Under the pieces are notes generated by a model. It searched no databases. It was not told the DNA's origin and saw only the letters and a program-made list of their open reading frames with translations. Made by a program: the position numbers and the translations under genes. Positions 31,180 through 41,320 of a stretch of 64,000 nucleotides of DNA are shown in pieces (within the stretch, counting starts at the first letter, position 1; each line of letters begins with the position of its first letter). The DNA lies in assembly GCA_945860705.1 (NCBI GenBank), contig CAMART010000011.1, forward strand, positions 1 to 64,000, in the 5' to 3' direction. The stretch comes from Chitinophaga pinensis. GTDB lineage: Bacteria; Bacteroidota; Bacteroidia; Chitinophagales; CAMDFR01.

Positions 31180-31253
31180 AGCCAGCGGAGGGATTCGAAC
31201 CCCCGACCCACTGATTACAAATCAGTAGCTCTGGCCAACTGAGCTACGCCGGC
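31180..31253 (-). tRNA. tRNA-Thr (TGT)
   Basis: cloverleaf with anticodon arm ACTGA-TTTGTAA-TCAGT. Confidence 0.95.
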
Positions 31254-31419
31254 TTATAATATTCACACAAAAAAAATACCTCAAAAAACTATTGATATCG
31301 TGATTTATTGCTAAACCTTTTTATCAAACGGGACGCAAATGTACGAAATATTTTTGCAAACAAGCAAATACTATGCTAATTTTTTTTAAAATATTTTATA
31401 GAGATGTATAAAAGTCTTG

Positions 31420-31806
31420 CTAATTCAATGATGTAAGGTCATCTAAAGAATTAATATCTTCTAAATCTAACTCGTCTACAGCTAACTGATCTATTGTATT
31501 AGCAGCTTTCGACACTGTGAGTTTATCTTTTCTTTTGCTTAGTTGTCTTTTTATTGACTCCAAAACCAAATCTGTGCTTTCTTCAAATGCTTTTGTAGTC
31601 TCTGTAGCAAATAATGTAGCACCTGGTATATTTAATTTTATTTCTACTACTTTATCTTTTACATGATCGTGGCTATCTAGTTTTAAATAGACATCTGCAC
31701 TAGTTATTTTATCATGTATTACGTCAAGTTTATTTAATTTTTTTTGAATGAATTCTTCTAATTTTACATCTGTTGTAAACCCTACTGAATGAAATTTTAC
31801 GTTCAT
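31420..31806 (-). CDS. hpf: ribosome hibernation promoting factor, HPF/YfiA family
   Basis: KLNKLDVIHDKITSADVYLKLD; HPF fold and synteny. Confidence 0.9.
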   Translation of the reverse strand: MNVKFHSVGFTTDVKLEEFIQKKLNKLDVIHDKITSADVYLKLDSHDHVKDKVVEIKLNIPGATLFATETTKAFEESTDLVLESIKRQLSKRKDKLTVSKAANTIDQLAVDELDLEDINSLDDLTSLN

Positions 31807-31832
31807 AGTTTTCGATTTTAATAGTTAATAAA

Positions 31833-32741
31833 TTATGATTTGGGATGTGCTTGTTTATGCACGTTTTTTAGTTTTTGAATAGTATTATGCGTATATACTT
31901 GAGTAGCTGCGAGGCTACTATGTCCTAATAATTCTTTTACTGCATTTAGCTCTGCTCCTTCGTTTACCATATGTGTTGCAAATGTGTGTCTCAATATATG
32001 GGGACTTTTTTTCTGTAATGTTGTAACTAAAGATAAGTATGAATTTATCTTTCTGTATATTAATTTATGATAAATTTTTTGACCTTTGGATGTTAGGAAT
32101 AAAAGTTCTTGATTTTCATTGAATTGCGAGTTTTTTATATTTATATAATTATTTATTTTAGTCAAAATTTGAGGGGGAAGTGGTATCAATCTTTCTTTAT
32201 TTCCTTTCCCTATTACTTTTACCAATCCATTTATAGTATCAATGCTAGTGGTTTTAAGCGCACAAAGCTCAGATAAACGCATACCAGTAGCATAAAACAA
32301 TTCAACAATTATTTTGTCTCTCCATCCTTCATAATCATCAGTAAAATCAATATCTTCAAGCAATCTGTCAATATCTTTTGTATCTACAAATTGAGGTAAT
32401 CTACTAGCTACTTTTAATCCACTTATTTTAGTCAGTGGGTTACTCTCTAATAGATTTTTTGACAATAAAAATTTATAAAAGCTTCTTAGTGAAGATATCT
32501 TTCTATTGATGGATTTTGGCACTATTCCATCATTCATAAGCGTGACTACCCAAGAGCGAATTTGTTTATGATTTGCTGTAAGTATTTCTTCTGACTCGTA
32601 TGTTTTTTTGTAAAATTCTACAAACTCTAAAATGTCTGTATTATAGGCGGTACTAGTATGTGCAGAATATCTGCGCTCATACTTTAGGTAGTTTTGAAAA
32701 CTATTGATATGGTCTTGTATATACATAAAAACGGATAGCAA
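31833..32741 (-). CDS. xerC: tyrosine recombinase XerC-like
   Basis: ATGMRLSELCAL, SPHILRHTFATHM, LLGHSSLAATQVYTH. Confidence 0.93.
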   Translation of the reverse strand: MLSVFMYIQDHINSFQNYLKYERRYSAHTSTAYNTDILEFVEFYKKTYESEEILTANHKQIRSWVVTLMNDGIVPKSINRKISSLRSFYKFLLSKNLLESNPLTKISGLKVASRLPQFVDTKDIDRLLEDIDFTDDYEGWRDKIIVELFYATGMRLSELCALKTTSIDTINGLVKVIGKGNKERLIPLPPQILTKINNYINIKNSQFNENQELLFLTSKGQKIYHKLIYRKINSYLSLVTTLQKKSPHILRHTFATHMVNEGAELNAVKELLGHSSLAATQVYTHNTIQKLKNVHKQAHPKS

Positions 32742-32787
32742 TGTACTACATTACTATCCGTTTTCCAAATTTATTTTTAAAAAAATA

Positions 32788-32982
32788 CTAAGCTTCAGTA
32801 TTTCCGAACATCACCTCTTTATAGGCTGCTTTCAAAACCTCACCTCTTCTTACTACAGATTTTTTCGTAAAATTCTTTTTACCTCTTAAGATTCTTAAAA
32901 TCTGAGCTTTTTCGTATTTTTTCTTATATTTTTTTAAAGCTTTGTCTATTGAATCACTTTCTCTTGCGTCTACTATTAACAT
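32788..32982 (-). CDS. rpsU: 30S ribosomal protein S21
   Basis: short basic protein, ESDSIDKALKKYKKKYEK, RRGEVLKAAY. Confidence 0.93.
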   Translation of the reverse strand: MLIVDARESDSIDKALKKYKKKYEKAQILRILRGKKNFTKKSVVRRGEVLKAAYKEVMFGNTEA

Positions 32983-33089
32983 TTGTCTTATAATTTTTGA
33001 GGGTGCGAATTTAGTAACTTTTTACTAGAATGCAAAATAAATTTCGATTTAATCATTTTAAGAACTAATAATTCGATATTTGCAAAGTA

Positions 33090-34859
33090 ATGATATGGAC
33101 TAAAACATTGAATATTATAGAGAAATCTATTGGATGGCTATTATTGCTTGCCGGAACTATATTGTTGTTTTTAGTTTGTTGGGGATTTAATAAAGGATTT
33201 GATTTCAGTGATGAGGGATTTATGATGATGGGGTATACGCTTCCACATGATATCCAATGTGGTGGTGCTTATCAAGTTTTATTCAATAAAATTTTTTGTT
33301 TTTTTAATCCTGGAATTATTTTTTATAGATATATACGATTGATTCTTGGAATAATAGCCAGCGTTTTTTTATATAATAGCATCATCAAATATTTTGAGCA
33401 CAATCAGATTTTAATAACAAAAAAAAATAAAATCATTTTAGTAGGAATGATGCTTATTGGTTTGATGAGTAGCTATTCTATTTTCACGAGTATACTTTCC
33501 TACAACAGCATCACGTTTATATTAGGTATTTTATTTTGCATGAGTATGATAGAAATACTTTTTTGTACTGATATAAAAAACACACTAAAATGGATAGTAC
33601 TAATTTCTATCATTATATCTATACAATTAATCAGCAGATTTCCTACAGCTATAGTAATGATGGGCATTGTACCTTGCTTTATTTTAGTAAGCAAGCTTAA
33701 TTTCAAACAAAAAATTTCATCAACTATTTTATTAGTTATATTATCAATTCTTGGTATTTTTTTAATGATACAATTTAGCTATGGGAGTATGGAAGAATAT
33801 TTAACAGATTATAAAATCTCCATAAAAATGATGGAGCATCACAATAGTGATAGTATCATACAACTTTATAAAGATAGTTTTAGGTATGCCTATGAACAAG
33901 CTGTGAAAAATAACAGCACAATTTTCTATCTATTAATAATAAGTGCTATCATCTCTCGATTTTTTGAGCAAAAACGAATGATTCAATTGTTATTTTTTAT
34001 TGTTCAGGTGATATGCATTGGCTATTATATAGACGTAATCATCAGTGATGAACTGTATGAAAGTGGTATGCTTTTTTTGTATCGCGCCTTGGATCCGTAT
34101 ATTTTTTTAGGTTTAAGTTTTTTACTAATAAATATTTTGTCTACGAATTTCTCTTTAAAAAATATTCTACATAACACAAGTATTATTTTACTTTTAGTTC
34201 TTTATCCTTTTATCTGTGGAGTAGGCACGAACAATGAGCTCACCTTACAATCCTTACAATTTTTATTGTTTTGGATGGTATTATTTTTCTTCTATTATCA
34301 ACTCAATTATGAGAAAAAAATAGTTAGAAGTATTAATCTAGTATATATTTTAGTATTTGCTACACTGGCTATCTCTCAAACTATTTCTGGATATATTTTC
34401 CATCCATATAGGCTCACAAGCTCTTTAGATAAGTTGAATATAAAATTTAAAAATGAAAAACTTCATCAAATATATACTGATAAAAACATGTATGAAACCA
34501 TGGAGCATTTTGAAAAAATAATTCCTAAGTCTAATAAAGAGCTACAAATAATTGATTTTTGTAAAGTGCCAGGAATCATCTATGCACTAAATGGATATAC
34601 TCCAAGAAATGCATGGATAAGCAGAAGCTCAGTAGCTACCAATATATATAATTTTAAAACCTGCAAAACAGCGTATGTAGCAGATTATATTTTTGTACCA
34701 AATACACTAGATAAAGAAACTGAGATAAATGAATTTTTTAAAGGGGTTGATATAAATTTAGAAAATGATTATACGTTTATAGATTCTGTGACACATCCTT
34801 TATACAACTATAATCCATTAACCATTAGAGAAAAAATATGGGTCTATGGAAAAAAATAA
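33090..34859 (+). CDS. polytopic membrane protein, glycosyltransferase-like
   Basis: about 12 hydrophobic segments; FDFSDEGFMMMGYTLPHDIQCGGAYQVLF. Confidence 0.55.
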   Translation: MIWTKTLNIIEKSIGWLLLLAGTILLFLVCWGFNKGFDFSDEGFMMMGYTLPHDIQCGGAYQVLFNKIFCFFNPGIIFYRYIRLILGIIASVFLYNSIIKYFEHNQILITKKNKIILVGMMLIGLMSSYSIFTSILSYNSITFILGILFCMSMIEILFCTDIKNTLKWIVLISIIISIQLISRFPTAIVMMGIVPCFILVSKLNFKQKISSTILLVILSILGIFLMIQFSYGSMEEYLTDYKISIKMMEHHNSDSIIQLYKDSFRYAYEQAVKNNSTIFYLLIISAIISRFFEQKRMIQLLFFIVQVICIGYYIDVIISDELYESGMLFLYRALDPYIFLGLSFLLINILSTNFSLKNILHNTSIILLLVLYPFICGVGTNNELTLQSLQFLLFWMVLFFFYYQLNYEKKIVRSINLVYILVFATLAISQTISGYIFHPYRLTSSLDKLNIKFKNEKLHQIYTDKNMYETMEHFEKIIPKSNKELQIIDFCKVPGIIYALNGYTPRNAWISRSSVATNIYNFKTCKTAYVADYIFVPNTLDKETEINEFFKGVDINLENDYTFIDSVTHPLYNYNPLTIREKIWVYGKK

Positions 34860-35337
34860 ACTATTTATTTTCATAAGTGTCATACTCATTTTGATACAAG
34901 TTTTCTTTACCTATAAAGGAATTGAAAATGCTCCTTTTTTTCATTATGGAATGTTTTCGGAGCCAGCTAAAAAACAAGTAAAAATATACTATGTAAAAAT
35001 AGATAATCAAGAACTACCCTTAAGTAAAAATCATGGATATAATAAAGAAGTTTTATTATACAATCTAGAAAATTACGAATTGACAATAGCAGGTGATACT
35101 CAAGTAAATCAAGTGATTCATCAGAGATTGGATAGATTTAATGACGCACAAAAAACAGATTATTTTATCACCAACTTAAGTAATCATTTAGATAAAGAAG
35201 TTTATCAAAAATGGATTTGCAATTATGTACAGCAAGAATTTTCTTCATCAAAAAAAATAGAATTAGGGTATTATATTCTTGATGAAAACACAACTATTTT
35301 ATCTTCTAAAATCTTAATGAGTGATGAAAGAAATTAG
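34846..35337 (+). CDS. membrane-anchored protein of unknown function
   Basis: N-terminal TM; overlaps upstream CDS by 14 nt and downstream CDS by 17 nt. Confidence 0.6.
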   Translation: MEKNKLFIFISVILILIQVFFTYKGIENAPFFHYGMFSEPAKKQVKIYYVKIDNQELPLSKNHGYNKEVLLYNLENYELTIAGDTQVNQVIHQRLDRFNDAQKTDYFITNLSNHLDKEVYQKWICNYVQQEFSSSKKIELGYYILDENTTILSSKILMSDERN

Positions 35338-36118
35338 TATAGATAAATATGCACGATACTATTATTTGATGGTTTTTGTATTCATCATTAAGCAATTTTT
35401 TGATGGTTTATTTTTACATCAATTTAATAATCCAGTTCTTATTTATCCTCATATAGATAATTCATACTGGGTATTTCACCTACTACAAATTCCTCAATTC
35501 ATAGTATCAAATACATACATTACTATTGCATTTGATCTTATATTAATATCTACAAGTTTTGCATTGATATTTCTCTTTAAAAACAGACTCTTAACAAGAC
35601 TTTTTGCTATTTGGTTTTTTATATATTTTATATGTGTGAATAGTTTTTCGGGACATCACTCTCATATGCTTGTAGGAATATTATTGAGCAATTTAATATT
35701 TTGTTTTAATGATAGTAATCTGCAAGTGAAATTAATAAAATGGATGCGTTACTATTTGTTATTTATAATGAGTAGTGCTGCAATATGGAAAATATGGAGA
35801 GGAAGTGTGTTTGATATCAATCATTTTAGCAATCTACTGTACAACCAACATATCTACGAAATCTATGAAAATAAGAATGGGATATTGATGCAACTCATTC
35901 AATATTTAATCACACATAAAAACTTTGCTCATATCCTATATATATTAGCTACAGGACTGGAACTAATTTTTATTATTGGTTTTTTCACTAGAAAATTTGA
36001 CAAAATACTTATTGCTCTATTCATAGTATTTTTTGTAATGAACTATTTTTTGATGGGACTCAATTTTGTAGAGCTATCTATACTATTGCTGAGTTTTTGG
36101 AGAATGAAGAGGGATTAG
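35321..36118 (+). CDS. HTTM/DoxX-like polytopic membrane protein
   Basis: multiple TM segments; NSFSGHHSHMLVGILL. Confidence 0.5.
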   Translation: MMKEISIDKYARYYYLMVFVFIIKQFFDGLFLHQFNNPVLIYPHIDNSYWVFHLLQIPQFIVSNTYITIAFDLILISTSFALIFLFKNRLLTRLFAIWFFIYFICVNSFSGHHSHMLVGILLSNLIFCFNDSNLQVKLIKWMRYYLLFIMSSAAIWKIWRGSVFDINHFSNLLYNQHIYEIYENKNGILMQLIQYLITHKNFAHILYILATGLELIFIIGFFTRKFDKILIALFIVFFVMNYFLMGLNFVELSILLLSFWRMKRD

Positions 36119-37185
36119 AAAATTCGTCTATACAATTCTTTGTATTCCTGTACAGTCTTACTCAACTCAAATTTTTTAAATTCAATGTTTTGCCAATCTG
36201 CTTGTAAGGCTTTATTGATGGATGATTCTATATCATTATTTTGAATGTATATATGTTTGCCAGATACCGTTTCGAGTAGTGCTGTATTGTGCGAAGCTAC
36301 AACTGGAATCTGCATAGCACTACATTCTACTGCATTAAAACAAAAGCCTTCGCTTAATGATGGAATAACTACAAAAGATGTTTTAGATATAGTACTAAAC
36401 AACTCTTCATCCGATAAATTATGTTTGATAGTTGTTTTGTCAATGAGTTGATTTTGTTCTAGTTTTTTTAGTACTTGTTTTAAAATAAAAGCAGGTTGTT
36501 TAGGAATAATCAATAACAGCTTATATCTACTTTTAATATTTTGTAATGCATCTAAAAGATTGTCCAATCCCTTGCTTGCACCTAATCTACCATAATAACA
36601 AATAGTAGGTGTCTGTGGAGGTTCATGGATGCATTTTGTAAATGAATCATAATTGATACCATTGTATATCATAGTAATTTTTCGTGTATCAATTCCTGAT
36701 TTTATAAGTGCTTTTTTGGTAGAATCTGATACTGCTATATATTGGTCAAATGGTAATGCTAAAATTATTTTTTCGAATAAATAAAACAACAATCGAACTC
36801 CAAAAAAATAATATGGCAGACTCCACCAGAGCGAATCCCATACTTCATGAAAAGTAATGATGCATTTTTTTCTTGTCAATACTGATGCAAGCCATGCGGG
36901 CAATGCAGCATTATAACTGGTGGTATGTATCAAGTCAACTTGATTTGCATATTTAAGGATATAAGGCAAACTAAAAAAAGTAAATAAAAAACGATTGCTA
37001 AATGGTAGTCGTATGATTTTTATTCCTTGATAAATTTCTTCTTTTGCTTGAGAATTATCAGTACGTGATGTGATGACGGTGATATCATGATATTCTTTTG
37101 CTAGCTCAGTAGCTAATGATAGAAACAAGCGTTCTACACCGCCTTTGTCAGGATAGAAATGTTCCAATACAAATAAGATCTTCAT
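36115..37185 (-). CDS. glycosyltransferase family 4
   Basis: PDKGGVERLFLSLA, YGRLGASKGLDNLLDAL, PSLSEGFCFNAVECSAMQIPVV. Confidence 0.92.
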   Translation of the reverse strand: MKILFVLEHFYPDKGGVERLFLSLATELAKEYHDITVITSRTDNSQAKEEIYQGIKIIRLPFSNRFLFTFFSLPYILKYANQVDLIHTTSYNAALPAWLASVLTRKKCIITFHEVWDSLWWSLPYYFFGVRLLFYLFEKIILALPFDQYIAVSDSTKKALIKSGIDTRKITMIYNGINYDSFTKCIHEPPQTPTICYYGRLGASKGLDNLLDALQNIKSRYKLLLIIPKQPAFILKQVLKKLEQNQLIDKTTIKHNLSDEELFSTISKTSFVVIPSLSEGFCFNAVECSAMQIPVVASHNTALLETVSGKHIYIQNNDIESSINKALQADWQNIEFKKFELSKTVQEYKELYRRIF

Positions 37186-37190
37186 ATTAC

Positions 37191-37529
37191 TTATTGCTTT
37201 TTATCTTGTTCTTGCAAAGCAATTTTTTTGACCAACTCTGTGATAGTTTTGTTTTGTCTTTTTATGGCAACAAATAAATTGTATTGAATAAAAAACAAGA
37301 CCCCAAGTCCAAGAAATATAATAGCATTTATATTACTTTTAATACCAAAAATACGTGCAAGATTATCGGTAATAAAGTCTGGGAAAATGGCAATAGAGGC
37401 AATAGCCACCCATATCAATGACCAAAGAATGGTTTCAATGAGTGTGTTTTTTCCAAGCCTATATTGATTAAACGAATAAACAATAAACGCCAGTGAAATA
37501 ATCGGTACTATTATTTTATATAGCAACAT
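37191..37529 (-). CDS. DUF2304-like membrane protein
   Basis: small 3-TM protein next to a GT2. Confidence 0.75.
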   Translation of the reverse strand: MLLYKIIVPIISLAFIVYSFNQYRLGKNTLIETILWSLIWVAIASIAIFPDFITDNLARIFGIKSNINAIIFLGLGVLFFIQYNLFVAIKRQNKTITELVKKIALQEQDKKQ

Positions 37530-37571
37530 TGATTTTCAAATATAAGAAAAAATGAGTGGAATAGCTATTAT

Positions 37572-38267
37572 TTAGTCTTTATCTTTTACTAATAAATTGG
37601 CTAGCAGATTGAAAACTGTAACAAAACCCATCAGGATGCCTTGTCCTTTTGCCATTGAATATTCTGTATAAAAAACACTTACTGGCACTTCTTCTATTTT
37701 CAATTTATTATCAAAAGCTTTGATGATTATTTCACTACAAAACTCATAACCATCTGTTTGTATTTGTATTGTTTCCAAGGCTTTTTCTGCAAATAATTTT
37801 AGTCCACTTTGAGTATCTGTGATATGTCTATTCGTAAAAATTCTTGTAAAAATATTTGCTATCAGATTATAGCATTTTCTAAAAAATGGAATTTTATTAT
37901 TCGCTTTTAAGAATCTACTTCCTATGATAAGATCGGCATTTGTTTCTAAATATTTTTGATACAATACATCTATATCAGCTACTTGATGCTGTGCATCTGC
38001 ATCTATTGTTACTACTACTTTATAACAATGTATTCGAGCATATTTTAGTCCTGTAGCTGTAGCTGCACCGACACCTCTATTGATGATATGATGGAGCATA
38101 ATTATATTTTTGTCAAAGACTAAAGAAGGAGTTTCATCAGTGCTACCATCATTAACAATACAAATATTTTGATACCCTAATTGCTGAATTTCACTACATA
38201 AAACCCGTAAATGAGTTGCTTCATTATATGCTGGAAGTAAAATTAATATGTCGTTTTTTTGTAACAA
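37572..38267 (-). CDS. glycosyltransferase family 2, dolichol-phosphate mannosyltransferase-like
   Basis: LLPAYNEATHL, IVNDGSTDET, VVTIDADAQHQ. Confidence 0.92.
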   Translation of the reverse strand: MLQKNDILILLPAYNEATHLRVLCSEIQQLGYQNICIVNDGSTDETPSLVFDKNIIMLHHIINRGVGAATATGLKYARIHCYKVVVTIDADAQHQVADIDVLYQKYLETNADLIIGSRFLKANNKIPFFRKCYNLIANIFTRIFTNRHITDTQSGLKLFAEKALETIQIQTDGYEFCSEIIIKAFDNKLKIEEVPVSVFYTEYSMAKGQGILMGFVTVFNLLANLLVKDKD

Positions 38268-38268
38268 A

Positions 38269-41268
38269 TTATTTGATTTTAAAAAGCACTACACTACCTG
38301 GTCTTAAAACTCTAGTGCCGTATATACTGTTGCTTACAGGGGTTTTTACTCCAGATATCATTGCAAAAGTTTTCGAATATGGATCCTCTACTTGCCTATC
38401 TGTCACTACTAATTGTAGATTTGGATTGGCACTGATATATTCATAAAACTTTTGAAGTTTTTTGGTCAAAGATTTATCTGGAGTCTTATCAATACCTCCT
38501 GTATTCAAATCAAATAATATATATTCTACTCCTGCTTTTTTTAGAGTGGTATTCATCACATCTTTCACACCATAAGAACGATTGTATAAAAATATAAAAT
38601 TGTCTAACTGATTATCTTCATATACTCTTTCGTTATTATTATCAATAAAATAATTGACATAAGTACCTATTCTTATTACTTTCTTAGTGGGATTGGCATT
38701 CATTTCATCTACTGCTGTGGCTATAGCTGCATTTACTTCTGACATAGCAGATGAGTTATCTAATGAATTACCAGCGTATTGCAAAAATATTTTATTCAGT
38801 TTAGAATCATACTCGTATGAGGCAATCATACTAGATGTTCTTTGTAGCGTAGCTAGAGATAATGATAAAATGAAAACAAATAATACGATATATGATAAGA
38901 TACTTTTTTGTTTATCGATAGTGCCTGAAGAATCTTGGATGTGTAAACTAACGAATAGAATAATAGCGCTACCAAAAAGTGGTAAACCGTACCAAGATAT
39001 AGCGTTGCCAAGCATCCACCAAAGTATGAAACTTATAGCTACAAACAATAATAGCAATTGCTGTATCGGCTTCCAAGTTTTTATCTGTTTCAAATTGACA
39101 ATAGAAATCAATACTACCAATATTAAAATAATAAGAAAAGATTGAAAAGTATTTTGTTTAGTAAATACAACTAGTAATGGTTTTAGAATATTCGTTAAAC
39201 TAAGCGCTATCGGTTGCAGTAATAAATAAATCTGTTTAGCTAATCCATTCATATCTGGATTTTGTTTTGTTAAAGTTTGCATATAATCTACTAAACTGAT
39301 ATTTGTATTAGTATAAAACACAGTATATAATGACAAGCATAATAAAAATAACACTATTAAAATGTTTGCTAAATTTTGAAGTAAAAATTCTTTATTAGAA
39401 TTAATAAACAATAGTGGTAAAAGTATAAAACACACTAAACCTATATCTGTAGGTATAGTGGCTACATTTTTGAGCGTACACATGTCATATATGACAGATG
39501 CATATTTTACAAACCCATTTTCATAACCTAAATACCTCAATACTTCTTCATAAGCACCAGTATTGGCACTAAGATTATATTTATTTTCAAATTGTGAAAC
39601 GTCAGTAGAATTTTGAGCAACAAGCGATGCCGAACTATGAGCAAGCTCAGAACTCAATGGTCTTATTTTAGAGATTACTTTTATAAAAGGTTCTTGTCGA
39701 TTATCTCCATTGAGCAGTTTTGAAATCGCAAAACTTTTTGTTTCTGTGTAGTTTTTTATAATCCATGGACTAAAAGTAATAGAAAGTACTATGAAAAATA
39801 TAGCTAAATAGTAGAATATTGAAAGATATTTTAGTTTATGTTTTACTATATGTAAGGTAAAAAATGCAATAGCAGCAACAGCTGTGAGCATGACTAATAT
39901 TTTGGGCTCTTTTGCATCTGAGAAAAATATACCTGAAAACTCATAAAGCCTTAACATAAATACTGATGCGATAGATAATAAAAAAGCACTCAAGCTTAGT
40001 GAAAACGATTTACTATATGCATAGATGAATGTGACTACTGCACCTATAATAAAAAAGAACGATGTATATTTTATACCAAAAGAAAATGCACAAAATACTG
40101 CCAATAATACAACTACAACAAACCAAGGATTTTTAAAAAAAGAACTTAACTTAAAATCTTCATTGTCTTTGATAGACATAAAGCTACTTATCAATAATAA
40201 TAAACTAATACACACATAAAAACATAAAGCTAAATCTACTTTAGCATCAGCGCTACTCTGCCACAGAAATGTAGGCAACATGTAAAAACTGATAGCAGAA
40301 AGTGCACTATAAGATGCAGTGGTATAATATCTTGCAATTTTATACACTACACCAATAGCAAGGATTCCAGGAACTATAGATAATAAGGTAGCTAAAGAAA
40401 CATTGCCCCCAAATAAATATCCCACAGCCATCATCAACGACCAATTATATGCCTGACCTCCACTCAACAAAGCATGAGTATCTGCTATTGATTTAGGTAT
40501 ATTCATATAGATACTTAACTCGTCAAATCCAATAGGGAAAGGTCTAAAAGAGGTAGTGATATTAAACGCTGCAAATACTATAAGTAAAAAAAATGAAAAA
40601 ACACCTAGAGGATTAATCTCTATTATGTCTAAACTATTGATAAAAATATCTTTAGCAAAACTTATTGTTTGTTTATAGAATATACCTAGTGGAAGCGCTA
40701 ATACAACTAATACTGACATTGATGTAAACAAATGAAACATGGCTAAAAAGTAGAAGCACAAACAGAAAACTATTAAGCCTAATGCAAGCGATAATAGATT
40801 AATTGTGCTGACATCTTGTATAGTAGAAGACAACTTTTTAGTAAGATAACGTCCGAGAATAGTTGCGCTAAAAAATATAAGAATCAAGAATGCACTATTA
40901 TATATAAGCTTAAAACTAAAATCAAGTACATATGAATTGGTACTTTCTTCAAATGCTTTGATATCTCCTCCATACATTGTAAAAAAAGTAATAATAGATA
41001 CAATAACTAAGAGGAGTATTTTCCAGCCAGATAATTTTTGTAAAATTATTTTTCTAAATGAACTTAGTTTTTTGTCGGCATGTAAAAAAAGAAAAATTGC
41101 GTATACAATGAACATCATAAACAAACCACCCATAAAATGAGGAGTTTTTAGTGCTTTAGAAACAAATTTGTTGTGTGCTAAATAAGTAGATAACAAGAGT
41201 AGACTCCAAAAAGAAGTAAAAATAATAATTCCCCACTTATTGATAAGTTCGCGTATATCTTTTTGCAT
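38269..41268 (-). CDS. large polytopic membrane protein, GT39/GT83-like
   Basis: 999 aa, many TM segments, soluble C-terminal domain. Confidence 0.6.
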   Translation of the reverse strand: MQKDIRELINKWGIIIFTSFWSLLLLSTYLAHNKFVSKALKTPHFMGGLFMMFIVYAIFLFLHADKKLSSFRKIILQKLSGWKILLLVIVSIITFFTMYGGDIKAFEESTNSYVLDFSFKLIYNSAFLILIFFSATILGRYLTKKLSSTIQDVSTINLLSLALGLIVFCLCFYFLAMFHLFTSMSVLVVLALPLGIFYKQTISFAKDIFINSLDIIEINPLGVFSFFLLIVFAAFNITTSFRPFPIGFDELSIYMNIPKSIADTHALLSGGQAYNWSLMMAVGYLFGGNVSLATLLSIVPGILAIGVVYKIARYYTTASYSALSAISFYMLPTFLWQSSADAKVDLALCFYVCISLLLLISSFMSIKDNEDFKLSSFFKNPWFVVVVLLAVFCAFSFGIKYTSFFFIIGAVVTFIYAYSKSFSLSLSAFLLSIASVFMLRLYEFSGIFFSDAKEPKILVMLTAVAAIAFFTLHIVKHKLKYLSIFYYLAIFFIVLSITFSPWIIKNYTETKSFAISKLLNGDNRQEPFIKVISKIRPLSSELAHSSASLVAQNSTDVSQFENKYNLSANTGAYEEVLRYLGYENGFVKYASVIYDMCTLKNVATIPTDIGLVCFILLPLLFINSNKEFLLQNLANILIVLFLLCLSLYTVFYTNTNISLVDYMQTLTKQNPDMNGLAKQIYLLLQPIALSLTNILKPLLVVFTKQNTFQSFLIILILVVLISIVNLKQIKTWKPIQQLLLLFVAISFILWWMLGNAISWYGLPLFGSAIILFVSLHIQDSSGTIDKQKSILSYIVLFVFILSLSLATLQRTSSMIASYEYDSKLNKIFLQYAGNSLDNSSAMSEVNAAIATAVDEMNANPTKKVIRIGTYVNYFIDNNNERVYEDNQLDNFIFLYNRSYGVKDVMNTTLKKAGVEYILFDLNTGGIDKTPDKSLTKKLQKFYEYISANPNLQLVVTDRQVEDPYSKTFAMISGVKTPVSNSIYGTRVLRPGSVVLFKIK

Positions 41269-41320
41269 AGTATTAAATATGCAATAAAGTTAAGGAATTT
41301 TTTAATTGTATGAAAAAAAT

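Noticed and set aside
31833-32741. XerC-like recombinase as integrase of a mobile element
   Set aside because: It sits in the conserved rpsU-xerC-hpf order next to tRNAs and tuf, which is housekeeping synteny in this phylum.
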